The notes under the pieces are model-generated. The model was given only the letters and a program-made list of their open reading frames with translations, did no database searches and was not told where the DNA came from. Shown here one piece after another: positions 13,632 through 20,624 of a stretch of 34,307 nucleotides of DNA (the first letter of the stretch is position 1; each line of letters begins with the position of its first letter). The position numbers and the translations under genes were made by a program. Source of the DNA: Elusimicrobiota bacterium (GTDB taxonomy: Bacteria; Elusimicrobiota; Elusimicrobia; UBA1565; UBA9628); NCBI GenBank assembly GCA_016209035.1, contig JACQWX010000091.1:1-34307 (forward strand). Reading direction: 5' to 3'.

Positions 13632-16229
13632 CTACTTGCGCTCGTCGGACAGTGCCTTGACCTTGCCGCTCCGGGGGTTCCTGGGGAGCCCGCCAGGCCG
13701 GGTGAGCTCCACTTCGACGGACGTCAGGTCGCCGGAGTCGAGGCGCTCCCGGACCTTCTCCAGGGAGGCCAAGACCGCTTGGCGCATCCGCGCGGCCAGG
13801 CCGTCCGCGGCCGTCTCGGTCTCGGCGCGCACCACCAGCGCCTCGCCTTTCGCGTCGTTGACCGCGGCCAGTTGCAGGGCCGAGACAGGGAACCGGGCCA
13901 GGGCGGCCTGGAAATCCCGGTAGCGGACGTTGAGCATCCCGACGCAGAGGCAGTCGTCCGCGCGGCCCAGGTACTCGATGACCCGCGCGCTCCCGCCGCA
14001 GGGGCAGGGTCCGGGCACGACGCGGGCGGAGTCTCCCAGCTCGTAGCGGATGAGGGGGAAGGCGAGCTTGAGCAGGCTCGTGATGAGGATGCGTCCGGGT
14101 TCCCCGTCCGGCGCCAGCCGGCCCTTCTCGTCTACGATCTCCACGAGGTTGAACTCGTCCATGACGTGGTGCAGGCAGCCGCGCATCGCGGGGCACTGGT
14201 AAGCCACCTGCCCGCCGTCGTTGGCGCCGATGACCGAGGCGATGCGCTCCGTCTTGAGGCTGCGTACGAGCCAGTCGTAGTCCGAGGGCGCAAGCGGGGT
14301 GCCCGCGTAAAGGACCTTCCCGATCGTCAGATCGGGAGCGAGGCTCTTGGCTTTCCTCAGGAACGGCATGAACTGGGACGGTATCCCCTGGATGGCGGTG
14401 AGACGGAACTTCCTCCACACATGGATGAAGGTCTCGGGAGTGGAGCTGCCGGCGAACGCGAAACTCGTAAGACCGAGTTTCGCGTTGATGTGGTCGAACG
14501 ACACGAAGCTGCCGTAGAGGTCGCCGGCCAGCATGAAGTTGCCGAGGCGGTCGGTCTCGTCGAAACCCATGGCGCCAAACAGGTCCACGGCGTTCGAGAT
14601 CATGGCGTCCCAGTCGTGCCTGTCGTAGACGGAGAACTTGGGCTCTCCCGTGGAGCCACCGCTGCGCGAGACATATCCGCCGCCCCAAGGTCCGGTCGAG
14701 AGACCGGACCCTTGGGGCGGCATGTTGGCTTCCATTTCAGCTCTGGTCAGGATCGGGATGCGCGCGAGGTCCTTGCTGGTCTCGATCTTGAGGCCGCGGA
14801 GCCGCTTGCCGTAGAACCGGGACCGCCGGGCGACTTCGATGAGCCGGCGGAGGCGGGCGTCGATGAGGTGCTGCCTGGCCCCGGGACGCATATGGAGGGA
14901 TCTTCCGGCTGGCTGCGCCAGCCGGGTCAAGACCGCGTTCATCATCTGGGGCAGGTCGTATCGCCCGTCGTGCGGGTCGTCGATCTCGCCTGTGGATGTC
15001 CTCCCCAGTTCGAGAATGCGAAGGGCTCCTGCCCGAGCCATTCTCGAACTGAGGTCTGCGTTCTCCGTTGGTGACGCAATCAGCCCCACGGTCTGAATGT
15101 ATCCTCTCAAGGACTCCATCTGCGCAAGCACGTCTTGGATGCGGTTGAAGGGGATGACTCTGATGGTTCGGTGGAGTGGAGAGGGCTCTAGGGTCAAGTC
15201 CCTGTCCATGATGACCGTCCAATCAAGGCCTTTCAGGGCCTGCCGGAGCAGGCCCTGACCGCGGGCCTGGGCGACCTCGGCTACGGAGCGGAGCTTCTGG
15301 ATCTCGACGGCGTTGTCCTTATGGACGCTTCCAGGAGGCAGTCTCTTGGAAGCGGCCTGGAACGCGTCGGGGAGCGCCGAGACCAGCCGCCGCGCGAGGC
15401 TCTCTCCCTCGACGTAGCAGACCTGGGGCGCCGTGCAGGCGTTCTGGTCCCATATGCTCACGTCGATGGCGAGCAAGCTCGCCATCGACGTGAGATCCGT
15501 TTTCATGGAGCCTTCCTTTGTTATCAGGGCCAGGCTGATCTTCGGCCCGAACACGATCAGTCTCGTCCTGGCCGGCAGCCCCTCGCGATAGGCCCGGACC
15601 GACTCCTCGCCTCCCCAGACCGCGACGGCGTCCACCGAGGCCTTGAGCTTGGCGATGACGTCGGCCTGGTCCGGCCTGTATTCGAAGGCCGCGATGCTCC
15701 GGGAGACCACGCCGTCGTCGTCGAGCTCGGCCAAGGATGCCAAGAGCTCGGGCAGGAAGAAGGCGTCGGCCGACGGCATCTTCAAGAGGGTCACGTTGCG
15801 GGTGATGAGCCCCTCGACCAGGGCGCCTGCGGCCCCGACGAAGACGTTGCCTGCTAGTACATGCAGGACGACCCCCAGTGGCTCCCACAGGATTGCGGCC
15901 GGGTCGTCCTGCATTCGGAGTTCTTTATCAAGCTTCCTTCTGAGAAGCTCTGGATTCAGCGTCCAGCAAAGTTCCTCGAGCCCTTTCCGTACCATCGGCA
16001 GCGAGAACCCCGTGATGCCCGGCAGGACGCGTTCGGCCCGCTTGCGCGGGCCGAAACGCGGCCTCGCCCAGCGCTGGGAGACGCGGCCGAGCAACGACAG
16101 GACCTTGTCGGTAGGGTAGCTTGAGAGGTGCGAGCAGGCCTGGCGGGCCTGCTCGCAGACACGTGAGGCGTCGGCCGCCGTGATGGGGCCGCCTCGCTCC
16201 CATTTGCCGAAGAGATAGCGGTTCTTCAT
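13632..16229 (-). CDS. LuxC-type acyl reductase fused to a PaaK-like adenylate-forming enzyme
   Basis: 865 aa. Residues about 1-430 resemble LuxC, the NADPH-dependent reductase that takes acyl groups to aldehydes: a conserved EPLGVVLHVLAGNVF segment, VAVWGGEESVRA, and the acyl-accepting Cys C265 in SIWDQNACTAPQ, near the position of the active Cys in Vibrio LuxC. Residues about 450-865 resemble PaaK/coenzyme-F390-synthetase ligases: SRSGGSTGEPKF (about 520), PCPCG, an LGRADD motif, and a C-terminal LPRNPRSGKVK with the expected catalytic Lys. Normally these are separate proteins. The start at 16229 overlaps the LuxE stop by one base (TGATG), and the frame upstream is a shadow. The fusion suggests activation and reduction of an acyl or aryl acid within one polypeptide. 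No luxA, luxB or luxD is present. Confidence 0.8.
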   Translation of the reverse strand: MKNRYLFGKWERGGPITAADASRVCEQARQACSHLSSYPTDKVLSLLGRVSQRWARPRFGPRKRAERVLPGITGFSLPMVRKGLEELCWTLNPELLRRKLDKELRMQDDPAAILWEPLGVVLHVLAGNVFVGAAGALVEGLITRNVTLLKMPSADAFFLPELLASLAELDDDGVVSRSIAAFEYRPDQADVIAKLKASVDAVAVWGGEESVRAYREGLPARTRLIVFGPKISLALITKEGSMKTDLTSMASLLAIDVSIWDQNACTAPQVCYVEGESLARRLVSALPDAFQAASKRLPPGSVHKDNAVEIQKLRSVAEVAQARGQGLLRQALKGLDWTVIMDRDLTLEPSPLHRTIRVIPFNRIQDVLAQMESLRGYIQTVGLIASPTENADLSSRMARAGALRILELGRTSTGEIDDPHDGRYDLPQMMNAVLTRLAQPAGRSLHMRPGARQHLIDARLRRLIEVARRSRFYGKRLRGLKIETSKDLARIPILTRAEMEANMPPQGSGLSTGPWGGGYVSRSGGSTGEPKFSVYDRHDWDAMISNAVDLFGAMGFDETDRLGNFMLAGDLYGSFVSFDHINAKLGLTSFAFAGSSTPETFIHVWRKFRLTAIQGIPSQFMPFLRKAKSLAPDLTIGKVLYAGTPLAPSDYDWLVRSLKTERIASVIGANDGGQVAYQCPAMRGCLHHVMDEFNLVEIVDEKGRLAPDGEPGRILITSLLKLAFPLIRYELGDSARVVPGPCPCGGSARVIEYLGRADDCLCVGMLNVRYRDFQAALARFPVSALQLAAVNDAKGEALVVRAETETAADGLAARMRQAVLASLEKVRERLDSGDLTSVEVELTRPGGLPRNPRSGKVKALSDERK
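14455..14486. repeat. Intragenic inverted repeat, perfect 13-bp arms, 6-nt loop
   Basis: Arms 14455-14467 and 14474-14486 (AACGCGAAACTCG and its reverse complement), inside the PaaK-like half of the fusion gene. Confidence 0.8.
14679..14721. repeat. Intragenic inverted repeat, 19/20-nt arms with one bulge, 4-nt loop
   Basis: Arms 14679-14697 and 14702-14721 match except for one extra C. It encodes a Gly/Pro-rich stretch just before the SGGSTGEP motif, which looks longer than in typical PaaK proteins. Confidence 0.8.
14905..14925. repeat. Intragenic inverted repeat, perfect 9-bp arms, 3-nt loop
   Basis: CCGGCTGGC, TGC, GCCAGCCGG. It lies in the linker between the LuxC and PaaK halves. Confidence 0.6.
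15007..15050. repeat. Intragenic inverted repeat, perfect 12-bp outer arms
   Basis: Outer arms 15007-15018 and 15039-15050 are exact (AGTTCGAGAATG and its complement). The inside is a partly paired 20 nt. Confidence 0.75.
15233..15258. repeat. Intragenic inverted repeat, perfect 11-bp arms, 4-nt loop
   Basis: TCAGGGCCTGC, CGGA, then the exact complement, in the LuxC half. Confidence 0.7.
15457..15494. repeat. Intragenic inverted repeat, perfect 18-bp arms, 2-nt loop
   Basis: Arms 15457-15474 and 15477-15494 are exact complements around AA. This is the longest perfect stem inside a gene in the window. It lies next to the codons of the LuxC active-site segment (C265). Confidence 0.85.
16028..16060. 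repeat. Intragenic inverted repeat, 10+4 bp stem with one bulged A
   Basis: TTCGGCCCGC at 16032-16041 pairs with 16046-16055. Four further pairs flank a bulged A at 16056. Confidence 0.65.
16130..16156. repeat. Intragenic inverted repeat, perfect 11-bp arms, 5-nt loop
   Basis: GCGAGCAGGCC at 16130-16140 and its complement at 16146-16156, near the 5' end of the LuxC-PaaK gene. Confidence 0.7.
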
Positions 16230-17344
16230 CAGGCCCTCCGCACGATCTCGCTCGCGGTGATGGCGCAGCCCTTGTGCTTGGCCAGCCCTCCGCGGCCCGT
16301 GAGGGTGAAGGTCGGGGAGTCGTCGCCGCATGGACAGGGATCCGGGTCGATGAACCCGATGTCCGTGGAGAGGATGGCGAGGTTGGGCATCATGGCGTTG
16401 AACGGCGAGATCAGCTCCAGGAGCCCGGGTTCGCCGGCTGGCAGGACTTCGAGGGTGACCGGGTCGCGGGCATAGACCCGGTTGTAGACCGGGACGTGGA
16501 AGCGGTGCTTGCGGCACTCCACGTAGGGCGAGCTGTGCTCGGCCATGCCGTACCCGTCGCGGATGTTCTCCGCCGGAAGACCGAGCAGGTCCTCGGTCTT
16601 CCGGCGGAATTCGTCTTTGGAGACCTTCTTCTCCTCAGCCGCCTTCCACCCTCCTCCCGTCATCATCCAGCTGCCGCGGGGGAGCCGGACTGGCTCCTTC
16701 ATGAAATCCAGGAACTCATACATGAAGCTGGGGATCCCGAAGATGCGCACGGGCCTGCCTTCGGCAGCGTACTCCTTCAGGGCCGCGAGGGTACCATCCT
16801 TCCGGAACTCCCAGCCACCGCCGTCCCCCTTGCGGATGGCGTAGAACCGCCTGGCCACGGGCGCGAAGCGCTGCTGGTTGGTGTCAGAGAAGGCGATGCC
16901 GAGGTCCTTGGCCTCACCAGGGTCGTAGACGAACATAAGGTAGTTGGTCGGCTCGGAGGAGACCAGGCCCTCGGCCTGCCAGAGGGTCTCCAGGAACCTC
17001 TGGACCCTGTCGAGGCTCGCCTGGTCGAACCAAACTTGAGTCTTCTGGCCCCTGGTTCCCGACGAGGTCAGCTTGAGCGCCGCTTCGGAATGGGGCAGGG
17101 ACGTGAGGAGGAATCTCTTCATGGCCGCCACCCCGAGCATGGGGATGCGCTTGAGGTCCGCTTCCCTCTTGATGGAGCGCGGGTCGAAGCCTCGGTCGAG
17201 GTAGATGCGCCGCAACTCGGGGGAGTTGCGGAAATGGAACGACGCGAACTCGCGGCAGGCCCGGACCATCAGCCGGACCTTGCCGCGTGTCCAGCGGCAT
17301 GGGGCCGGCGCCCTGGAGAGCGCCTCGGAATATGGGAATCTCAT
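16229..17344 (-). CDS. LuxE-like acyl-protein synthetase
   Basis: 371 aa, about the length of LuxE. LuxE activates a fatty acid as acyl-AMP, loads it on its own C-terminal cysteine and hands it to LuxC. Visible marks are LTSSGTRGQKTQVWFD (AMP-forming motif, about 93-106), DGYGMAEHSSPYVEC, PDPCPCGDD, and the C-terminal GRGGLAKHKGC with Cys at about 360, close to the acylated Cys364 of Vibrio LuxE. It is the first gene of the operon, followed by the LuxC-PaaK fusion with a TGATG overlap. TAGAAT ends 12 nt before the ATG and no Shine-Dalgarno site is present. Light production is not implied because no luciferase is nearby. Confidence 0.85.
   Translation of the reverse strand: MRFPYSEALSRAPAPCRWTRGKVRLMVRACREFASFHFRNSPELRRIYLDRGFDPRSIKREADLKRIPMLGVAAMKRFLLTSLPHSEAALKLTSSGTRGQKTQVWFDQASLDRVQRFLETLWQAEGLVSSEPTNYLMFVYDPGEAKDLGIAFSDTNQQRFAPVARRFYAIRKGDGGGWEFRKDGTLAALKEYAAEGRPVRIFGIPSFMYEFLDFMKEPVRLPRGSWMMTGGGWKAAEEKKVSKDEFRRKTEDLLGLPAENIRDGYGMAEHSSPYVECRKHRFHVPVYNRVYARDPVTLEVLPAGEPGLLELISPFNAMMPNLAILSTDIGFIDPDPCPCGDDSPTFTLTGRGGLAKHKGCAITASEIVRRA
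16569..16608. repeat. Intragenic inverted repeat, perfect 17-bp arms, 6-nt loop
   Basis: Arms 16569-16585 and 16592-16608 are exact complements, inside the LuxE-like gene. Confidence 0.85.
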
Positions 17345-17356
17345 AGGTGCCTGGCA

Positions 17357-17362
17357 ATTCTA
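17357..17362 (-). promoter_or_regulatory. -10-like box (TAGAAT) of the Lux-like operon
   Basis: TAGAAT on the minus strand, ending 12 nt before the ATG at 17344. No clear -35 is seen. It is 20 bp from the divergent TATAAT of the lipoprotein gene. Confidence 0.4.
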
Positions 17363-17382
17363 TCAAAGTCTTTCAAGTGAGG

Positions 17383-17388
17383 TATAAT
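17383..17388 (+). promoter_or_regulatory. -10 box (TATAAT) of the lipoprotein gene
   Basis: A perfect TATAAT. The ATG at 17435 is 46 nt downstream, so this mRNA should have a leader of about 40 nt, unlike most neighbours. Confidence 0.5.
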
Positions 17389-17405
17389 CATCCCCTCAGC
17401 GGGAT

Positions 17406-17434
17406 GGATGCCGCGGGCATCCGGGGAGAGGAAG
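17406..17434 (+). promoter_or_regulatory. Leader hairpin followed directly by a Shine-Dalgarno site
   Basis: GGATGCC, GCG, GGCATCC forms a perfect 7-bp hairpin (17406-17422). The purine-rich GGGGAGAGGAAG runs straight from it to the ATG at 17435. This site decides the start codon over the upstream in-frame ATG at 17408. Confidence 0.55.
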
Positions 17435-18046
17435 ATGAACCAGCTCAAGGCAGGGGCCGCGCTCGTGTTCGCGGCCTTGATGACGGGCGGCTGTTCGTGC
17501 TTCAAGTCGGCAGGAGCTTTCGACGCCTCCAAGGCGGCGGCTTCGGAGACCCGCATGTGGAAGGCCTACTATGGGGGCGATGGGGAAGCTCTCGCCAGGG
17601 AGCTCCAGCAGCTGGTGGCCGACCAGTTCCGCCTTTCCCGGGACCAGGCCATGCAGGTGGCCGGGCCCATGGCGAAGTCCGCGGTCAAGTTCCTCAACAC
17701 CCGCGAGGACTACGAAGCCGCGGTCCTGCCGGACCTTAGGGCGGGCTACGAGCGGTTGAAGGCCCTGCGCGGGCTGCCGTCCGACCCTGAGAAGGCCGCG
17801 GCTGCCGAGTTGGACTGGTGGGTCGCCCGCCGCACCCCCGGACAGGACAGCCCCGAGGAGGTCGGCCGGAGGATCACGAAGCTCTACGCGGTGATCTACG
17901 GAGCGGAGAAGCCGGGGTTCGACAAGGCCGGCTTGCTCCGGGCAAAGGCGGCCCATGTCCGCGACCGGGGAGGGTCAGGCTGCGACTGGGGCGAGGTCGA
18001 GAAGCTGCTCCGCGAATCCTACGACGCCCTTTCCCGGGCCCTCTGA
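17435..18046 (+). CDS. Putative lipoprotein, unknown function
   Basis: 203 aa. The N-terminus MNQLKAGAALVFAALMTGGC is a signal peptide with a lipobox (LMTGGC, Cys20), so lipidation and anchoring in the envelope are expected. The mature part is helical and charged, with no family that I recognise. A KSAVKFLNTREDYE segment and a C-terminal WGEVEKLLRESYDALSRAL helix are visible. It is divergent from the LuxE-like gene and convergent with the M3 peptidase region. A role in the same pathway is possible but unsupported. Confidence 0.7.
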   Translation: MNQLKAGAALVFAALMTGGCSCFKSAGAFDASKAAASETRMWKAYYGGDGEALARELQQLVADQFRLSRDQAMQVAGPMAKSAVKFLNTREDYEAAVLPDLRAGYERLKALRGLPSDPEKAAAAELDWWVARRTPGQDSPEEVGRRITKLYAVIYGAEKPGFDKAGLLRAKAAHVRDRGGSGCDWGEVEKLLRESYDALSRAL

Positions 18047-18201
18047 GCGGCTGCGGTCACTAGCCCTCCTCGGATACGGAGGCGCCGGCCCGCGCTAGGG
18101 CCTTGAGTATCTCGAGGTCGCCGCGTGATGCGCTCGCCCGAGACCGGGGCCGCGGACAGCAGGGCAAGGACGAGCATGGGCGAGAGTGGGGAGCGGGTCA
18201 T
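18019..18201 (-). CDS. Possible small secreted peptide, perhaps frameshifted
   Basis: 60 codons. The ATG overlaps the M3 peptidase stop (TGATG), and the first 24 residues look like a signal peptide (MTRSPLSPMLVLALLSAAPVSG). After that the frame becomes Arg-rich and low in quality. The next frame over the following bases reads GDLEILKALARAGASVSEEG and stops at about 18061, which looks more protein-like. A one-base shift near 18145 would join the two. It may be a degraded or mis-sequenced small gene, or chance. Confidence 0.3.
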   Translation of the reverse strand: MTRSPLSPMLVLALLSAAPVSGERITRRPRDTQGPSAGRRLRIRGGLVTAAAQRARERAS

Positions 18202-20522
18202 CAGCGCGCCAGCAGATCGGCGAACGAGACCACGGCCTCGACCTGCCGGGCGAGGTCCATGGTGTCCGGGTCGTCCCAGCGCGGGATCCAGGTCCAGGGC
18301 TTGAGCCAGCTGAACCGCGCCTTCCAGAGCCGCTCGCGGGCCTCGTGCTTGATACCCATGCCCTCGAGGAAGGCGGTCTCGTCGGGCTCGCGGCCGAGGA
18401 AGTCGCGCAGGAGCTGGTTTTCGTCGAGGCTCCCGCCGCGCTCCAGGATGGCCTTGCGGTACCTCTTGCCGACTTCGGGAGACATGACGCCCGACTTCTT
18501 GAACACGGAGAAGATGTCCTGGGCGAAGACCTCGGACCAGATGTAGCCGTAGTAGCCCGCGGCGTAGCCTCCCACGATGTGGTCGAAGGAGGTCTCGGGG
18601 TGGGTGCCTGGCTCCACGACCTTGAGGCCGAAGGCCTCGAACACCTTGCGGTAGACCTCGGAGGCGTCGATGGGCCCCGTGGCGGTGTGGTAAGCCAGGT
18701 CCACCGCGGCCAGAGCCGCGTTCCAGAGGTGACTGGTCGCGGCGAGGAAGTTCCGAGCCGCGACCACCTTCTTCAGGAGTCCCTCAGGCAGTCTCCTTGA
18801 AGGATCCTGGTAATGTCCCGATATCCTCTTGAGCACTTCGGGCTGCCACACGAAGTTCTCCATCATCTGCGAGGGCGTCTCCACGAAATCCCAGGAGACG
18901 CTTCCGCCCGAGTAGCTCCCGTACTTGACGGTCGTGAGCGTCTCGTGCATGCAGTGGCCCAGCTCGTGGAAGAGGGTCTCGACCTCGCCGAGGGTGAGGA
19001 GCGCCGGCTTGTCCGGGGTCGGCTTGCTGAAGTTGGTGACGACCGCGCCCACGGGCTTCTGGTAGGAGCCGTCCGCGAGGAGCCTCCCCTTGCGCAGGGT
19101 GAACTGGGCCGCGTGCCCGTACTTGTGCTCCCTGGGATGGAGGTCTAGGTAGAAGTAGGCGAGGCTCTTGTCGGTGGCGGCGTCTTGGATCTCGAAGAGC
19201 CGGACGTCCTGGTGCCAGCCTGGGTGGGAGAGCTCCTGGAAGCGCACGCCGAGCAGCTCCTGATAGACCTCCAGGGCGCCCTTGATGGCGGTGTCCACCG
19301 GGAAGTACTGCCGGACCTCCTCGGAGTCGTAGCTGTAGAGCTTCTGCCTGAGCTTGGTTGCGTAGTAGGACCGGTCCCACGCCGGGACCCGGTCGGCCGA
19401 GGGGTCGTCCTCCCGCTTCATCGCCAACAGGGCCTGGTACTCGGCCTGGGCGGGCTTCTGGAGCAGGTCCTTGATGCGCCCGAGGAAGGACTGGACCTTC
19501 TCCGGGGACTTCGCCATCCTCTCTTCGATGATCATGTGGGCGTAGTCCTTCTTGCCCAGCAGAGCCGACGTCTCGCGCCGCAGGGTCAGGACCTCGTTGA
19601 GGATCCTGCCGTTGGCGTCCGCGCCCTTGTTTTCCGCCTTGAGGAAGAGTTCCTTCCTCAAGGCGGGGTCTTTGGCGTATTTCATGAACGGGAAGTAAGT
19701 CGGGTAATCCAACGTGACTCTGTACTTGCCGTCCGCGGTCTTGTCGAGTCCCTTGATGTAGTCCTCGGGGAGGCCGTAGAGCTGCTCCCGGGTGACCTCG
19801 ATGCCGTCGAAGATGCCGGCCAGGTTCTTGGAGAACTCCTGCCTGAGGTCCGAGAGCCGCTGGTTGATGGACTTGAGCCTGGCGCGCTGGTCGGGGGCCA
19901 AGCCCATGCCGCGGTACTCGTACCCGCGCAAGGCGTCCTCGAGGAGCTTCTTGTCCATGCCTTCGAGCCGGGGCCCGAGCGCTGCGAGGTCCTTGGTCGC
20001 GCGGTAGAGGTCCTCGCGGTCGCCGTACGCGAGCCAGAACCTGCTGGTGCGCCTCTCGATGGCGTCCGACATGCGGCGCTGGCGGCCGTCGGGGGAGACC
20101 TCGTTGAGGAACCGGAGCGGCAGGTAGGAGTCCTGGAAATCGGATTCCGCCCGCTCGAGCGCCAGCACGGTGTTCTCGAAGGTGCGCGCTTCGGCGGGGA
20201 TGGCGGCCACGGCGTCCGCGGTCTCGATGAGCCTGCCCTCGGCGGCCTTGTAGGCTTCCTTCATCCGGAAGGAGGAGAGCCTGAAATCCGGGACCTCGGG
20301 GAGGACGGCCGAGGGGTTCAGCAGGCCCGGGCCGGACCGGAGGACCGGCGCGGCCAGGCTTGCGGGCCCGGCGATGAAGGGCAAGACGGCGCGGACCGGG
20401 GAGCCTGAGACGGCGGCCGGCTGGACCACGACCTGGGCGGCGCCGGTGGGCGGGAGCAGGCCCAGCCCCAAAGCCGCCAAGATGGCGAGCAATACCGCTG
20501 ACGCGCGTCTGTCGCCCTTCAT
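18201..20522 (-). CDS. Exported M3-family zinc metallopeptidase (oligopeptidase)
   Basis: 773 aa. A signal peptide (residues 1-29, ending TGAAQ) is followed by an Ala/Pro/Val-rich linker (about 31-78) and then a full M3 (thimet/oligopeptidase F-like) domain. The zinc site is FHELGHCMHE with H519 and H523, and the third ligand is probably the Glu of DFVETPSQMMEN. M3 enzymes cut short peptides. Most are cytoplasmic, so an exported form suggests periplasmic or surface peptide use. The start at 20522 is chosen because TATAAT ends 9 nt upstream and the signal peptide begins here. The upstream in-frame codons would precede the promoter. Confidence 0.9.
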   Translation of the reverse strand: MKGDRRASAVLLAILAALGLGLLPPTGAAQVVVQPAAVSGSPVRAVLPFIAGPASLAAPVLRSGPGLLNPSAVLPEVPDFRLSSFRMKEAYKAAEGRLIETADAVAAIPAEARTFENTVLALERAESDFQDSYLPLRFLNEVSPDGRQRRMSDAIERRTSRFWLAYGDREDLYRATKDLAALGPRLEGMDKKLLEDALRGYEYRGMGLAPDQRARLKSINQRLSDLRQEFSKNLAGIFDGIEVTREQLYGLPEDYIKGLDKTADGKYRVTLDYPTYFPFMKYAKDPALRKELFLKAENKGADANGRILNEVLTLRRETSALLGKKDYAHMIIEERMAKSPEKVQSFLGRIKDLLQKPAQAEYQALLAMKREDDPSADRVPAWDRSYYATKLRQKLYSYDSEEVRQYFPVDTAIKGALEVYQELLGVRFQELSHPGWHQDVRLFEIQDAATDKSLAYFYLDLHPREHKYGHAAQFTLRKGRLLADGSYQKPVGAVVTNFSKPTPDKPALLTLGEVETLFHELGHCMHETLTTVKYGSYSGGSVSWDFVETPSQMMENFVWQPEVLKRISGHYQDPSRRLPEGLLKKVVAARNFLAATSHLWNAALAAVDLAYHTATGPIDASEVYRKVFEAFGLKVVEPGTHPETSFDHIVGGYAAGYYGYIWSEVFAQDIFSVFKKSGVMSPEVGKRYRKAILERGGSLDENQLLRDFLGREPDETAFLEGMGIKHEARERLWKARFSWLKPWTWIPRWDDPDTMDLARQVEAVVSFADLLAR
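19634..19666. repeat. Intragenic inverted repeat, perfect 14-bp arms, 5-nt loop
   Basis: CCGCCTTGAGGAAG at 19634-19647 and its complement at 19653-19666, inside the M3 peptidase gene. Confidence 0.75.
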
Positions 20523-20531
20523 ATGGGGGAC

Positions 20532-20537
20532 ATTATA
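20532..20537 (-). promoter_or_regulatory. -10 box (TATAAT) of the M3 peptidase gene
   Basis: TATAAT on the minus strand followed by GTCCCCCAT and then the ATG (9-nt gap). No Shine-Dalgarno site is present. Confidence 0.6.
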
Positions 20538-20569
20538 TGCGAGGCCGGACGGCAGAGGCATGAAACTAG

Positions 20570-20614
20570 AGGCCCAAGAGACCCTGCGCAGATTGCCTAC
20601 GCTCTCTTGGGCCT
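20570..20614 (-). terminator. Terminator-like hairpin after the CorA-like gene
   Basis: Perfect 12-bp arms (AGGCCCAAGAGA at 20570-20581 and its complement at 20603-20614) around a 21-nt loop, in the 102-bp gap downstream of the CorA stop. On the minus strand it is followed by CTAGTTT rather than a long T-tract. Confidence 0.5.
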
Positions 20615-20624
20615 TTGGGGTCAG

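Noticed and set aside
10493-17344. Idea that the Lux-like operon makes light
   Set aside because: No LuxA, LuxB, LuxD or LuxG-like gene is in the window. LuxE/LuxC alone only imply acyl activation and reduction.
20562-20620. Small RNA in the CorA-M3 gap
   Set aside because: The strong inverted repeat is better explained as the end of the CorA-like transcript. No separate promoter is visible.
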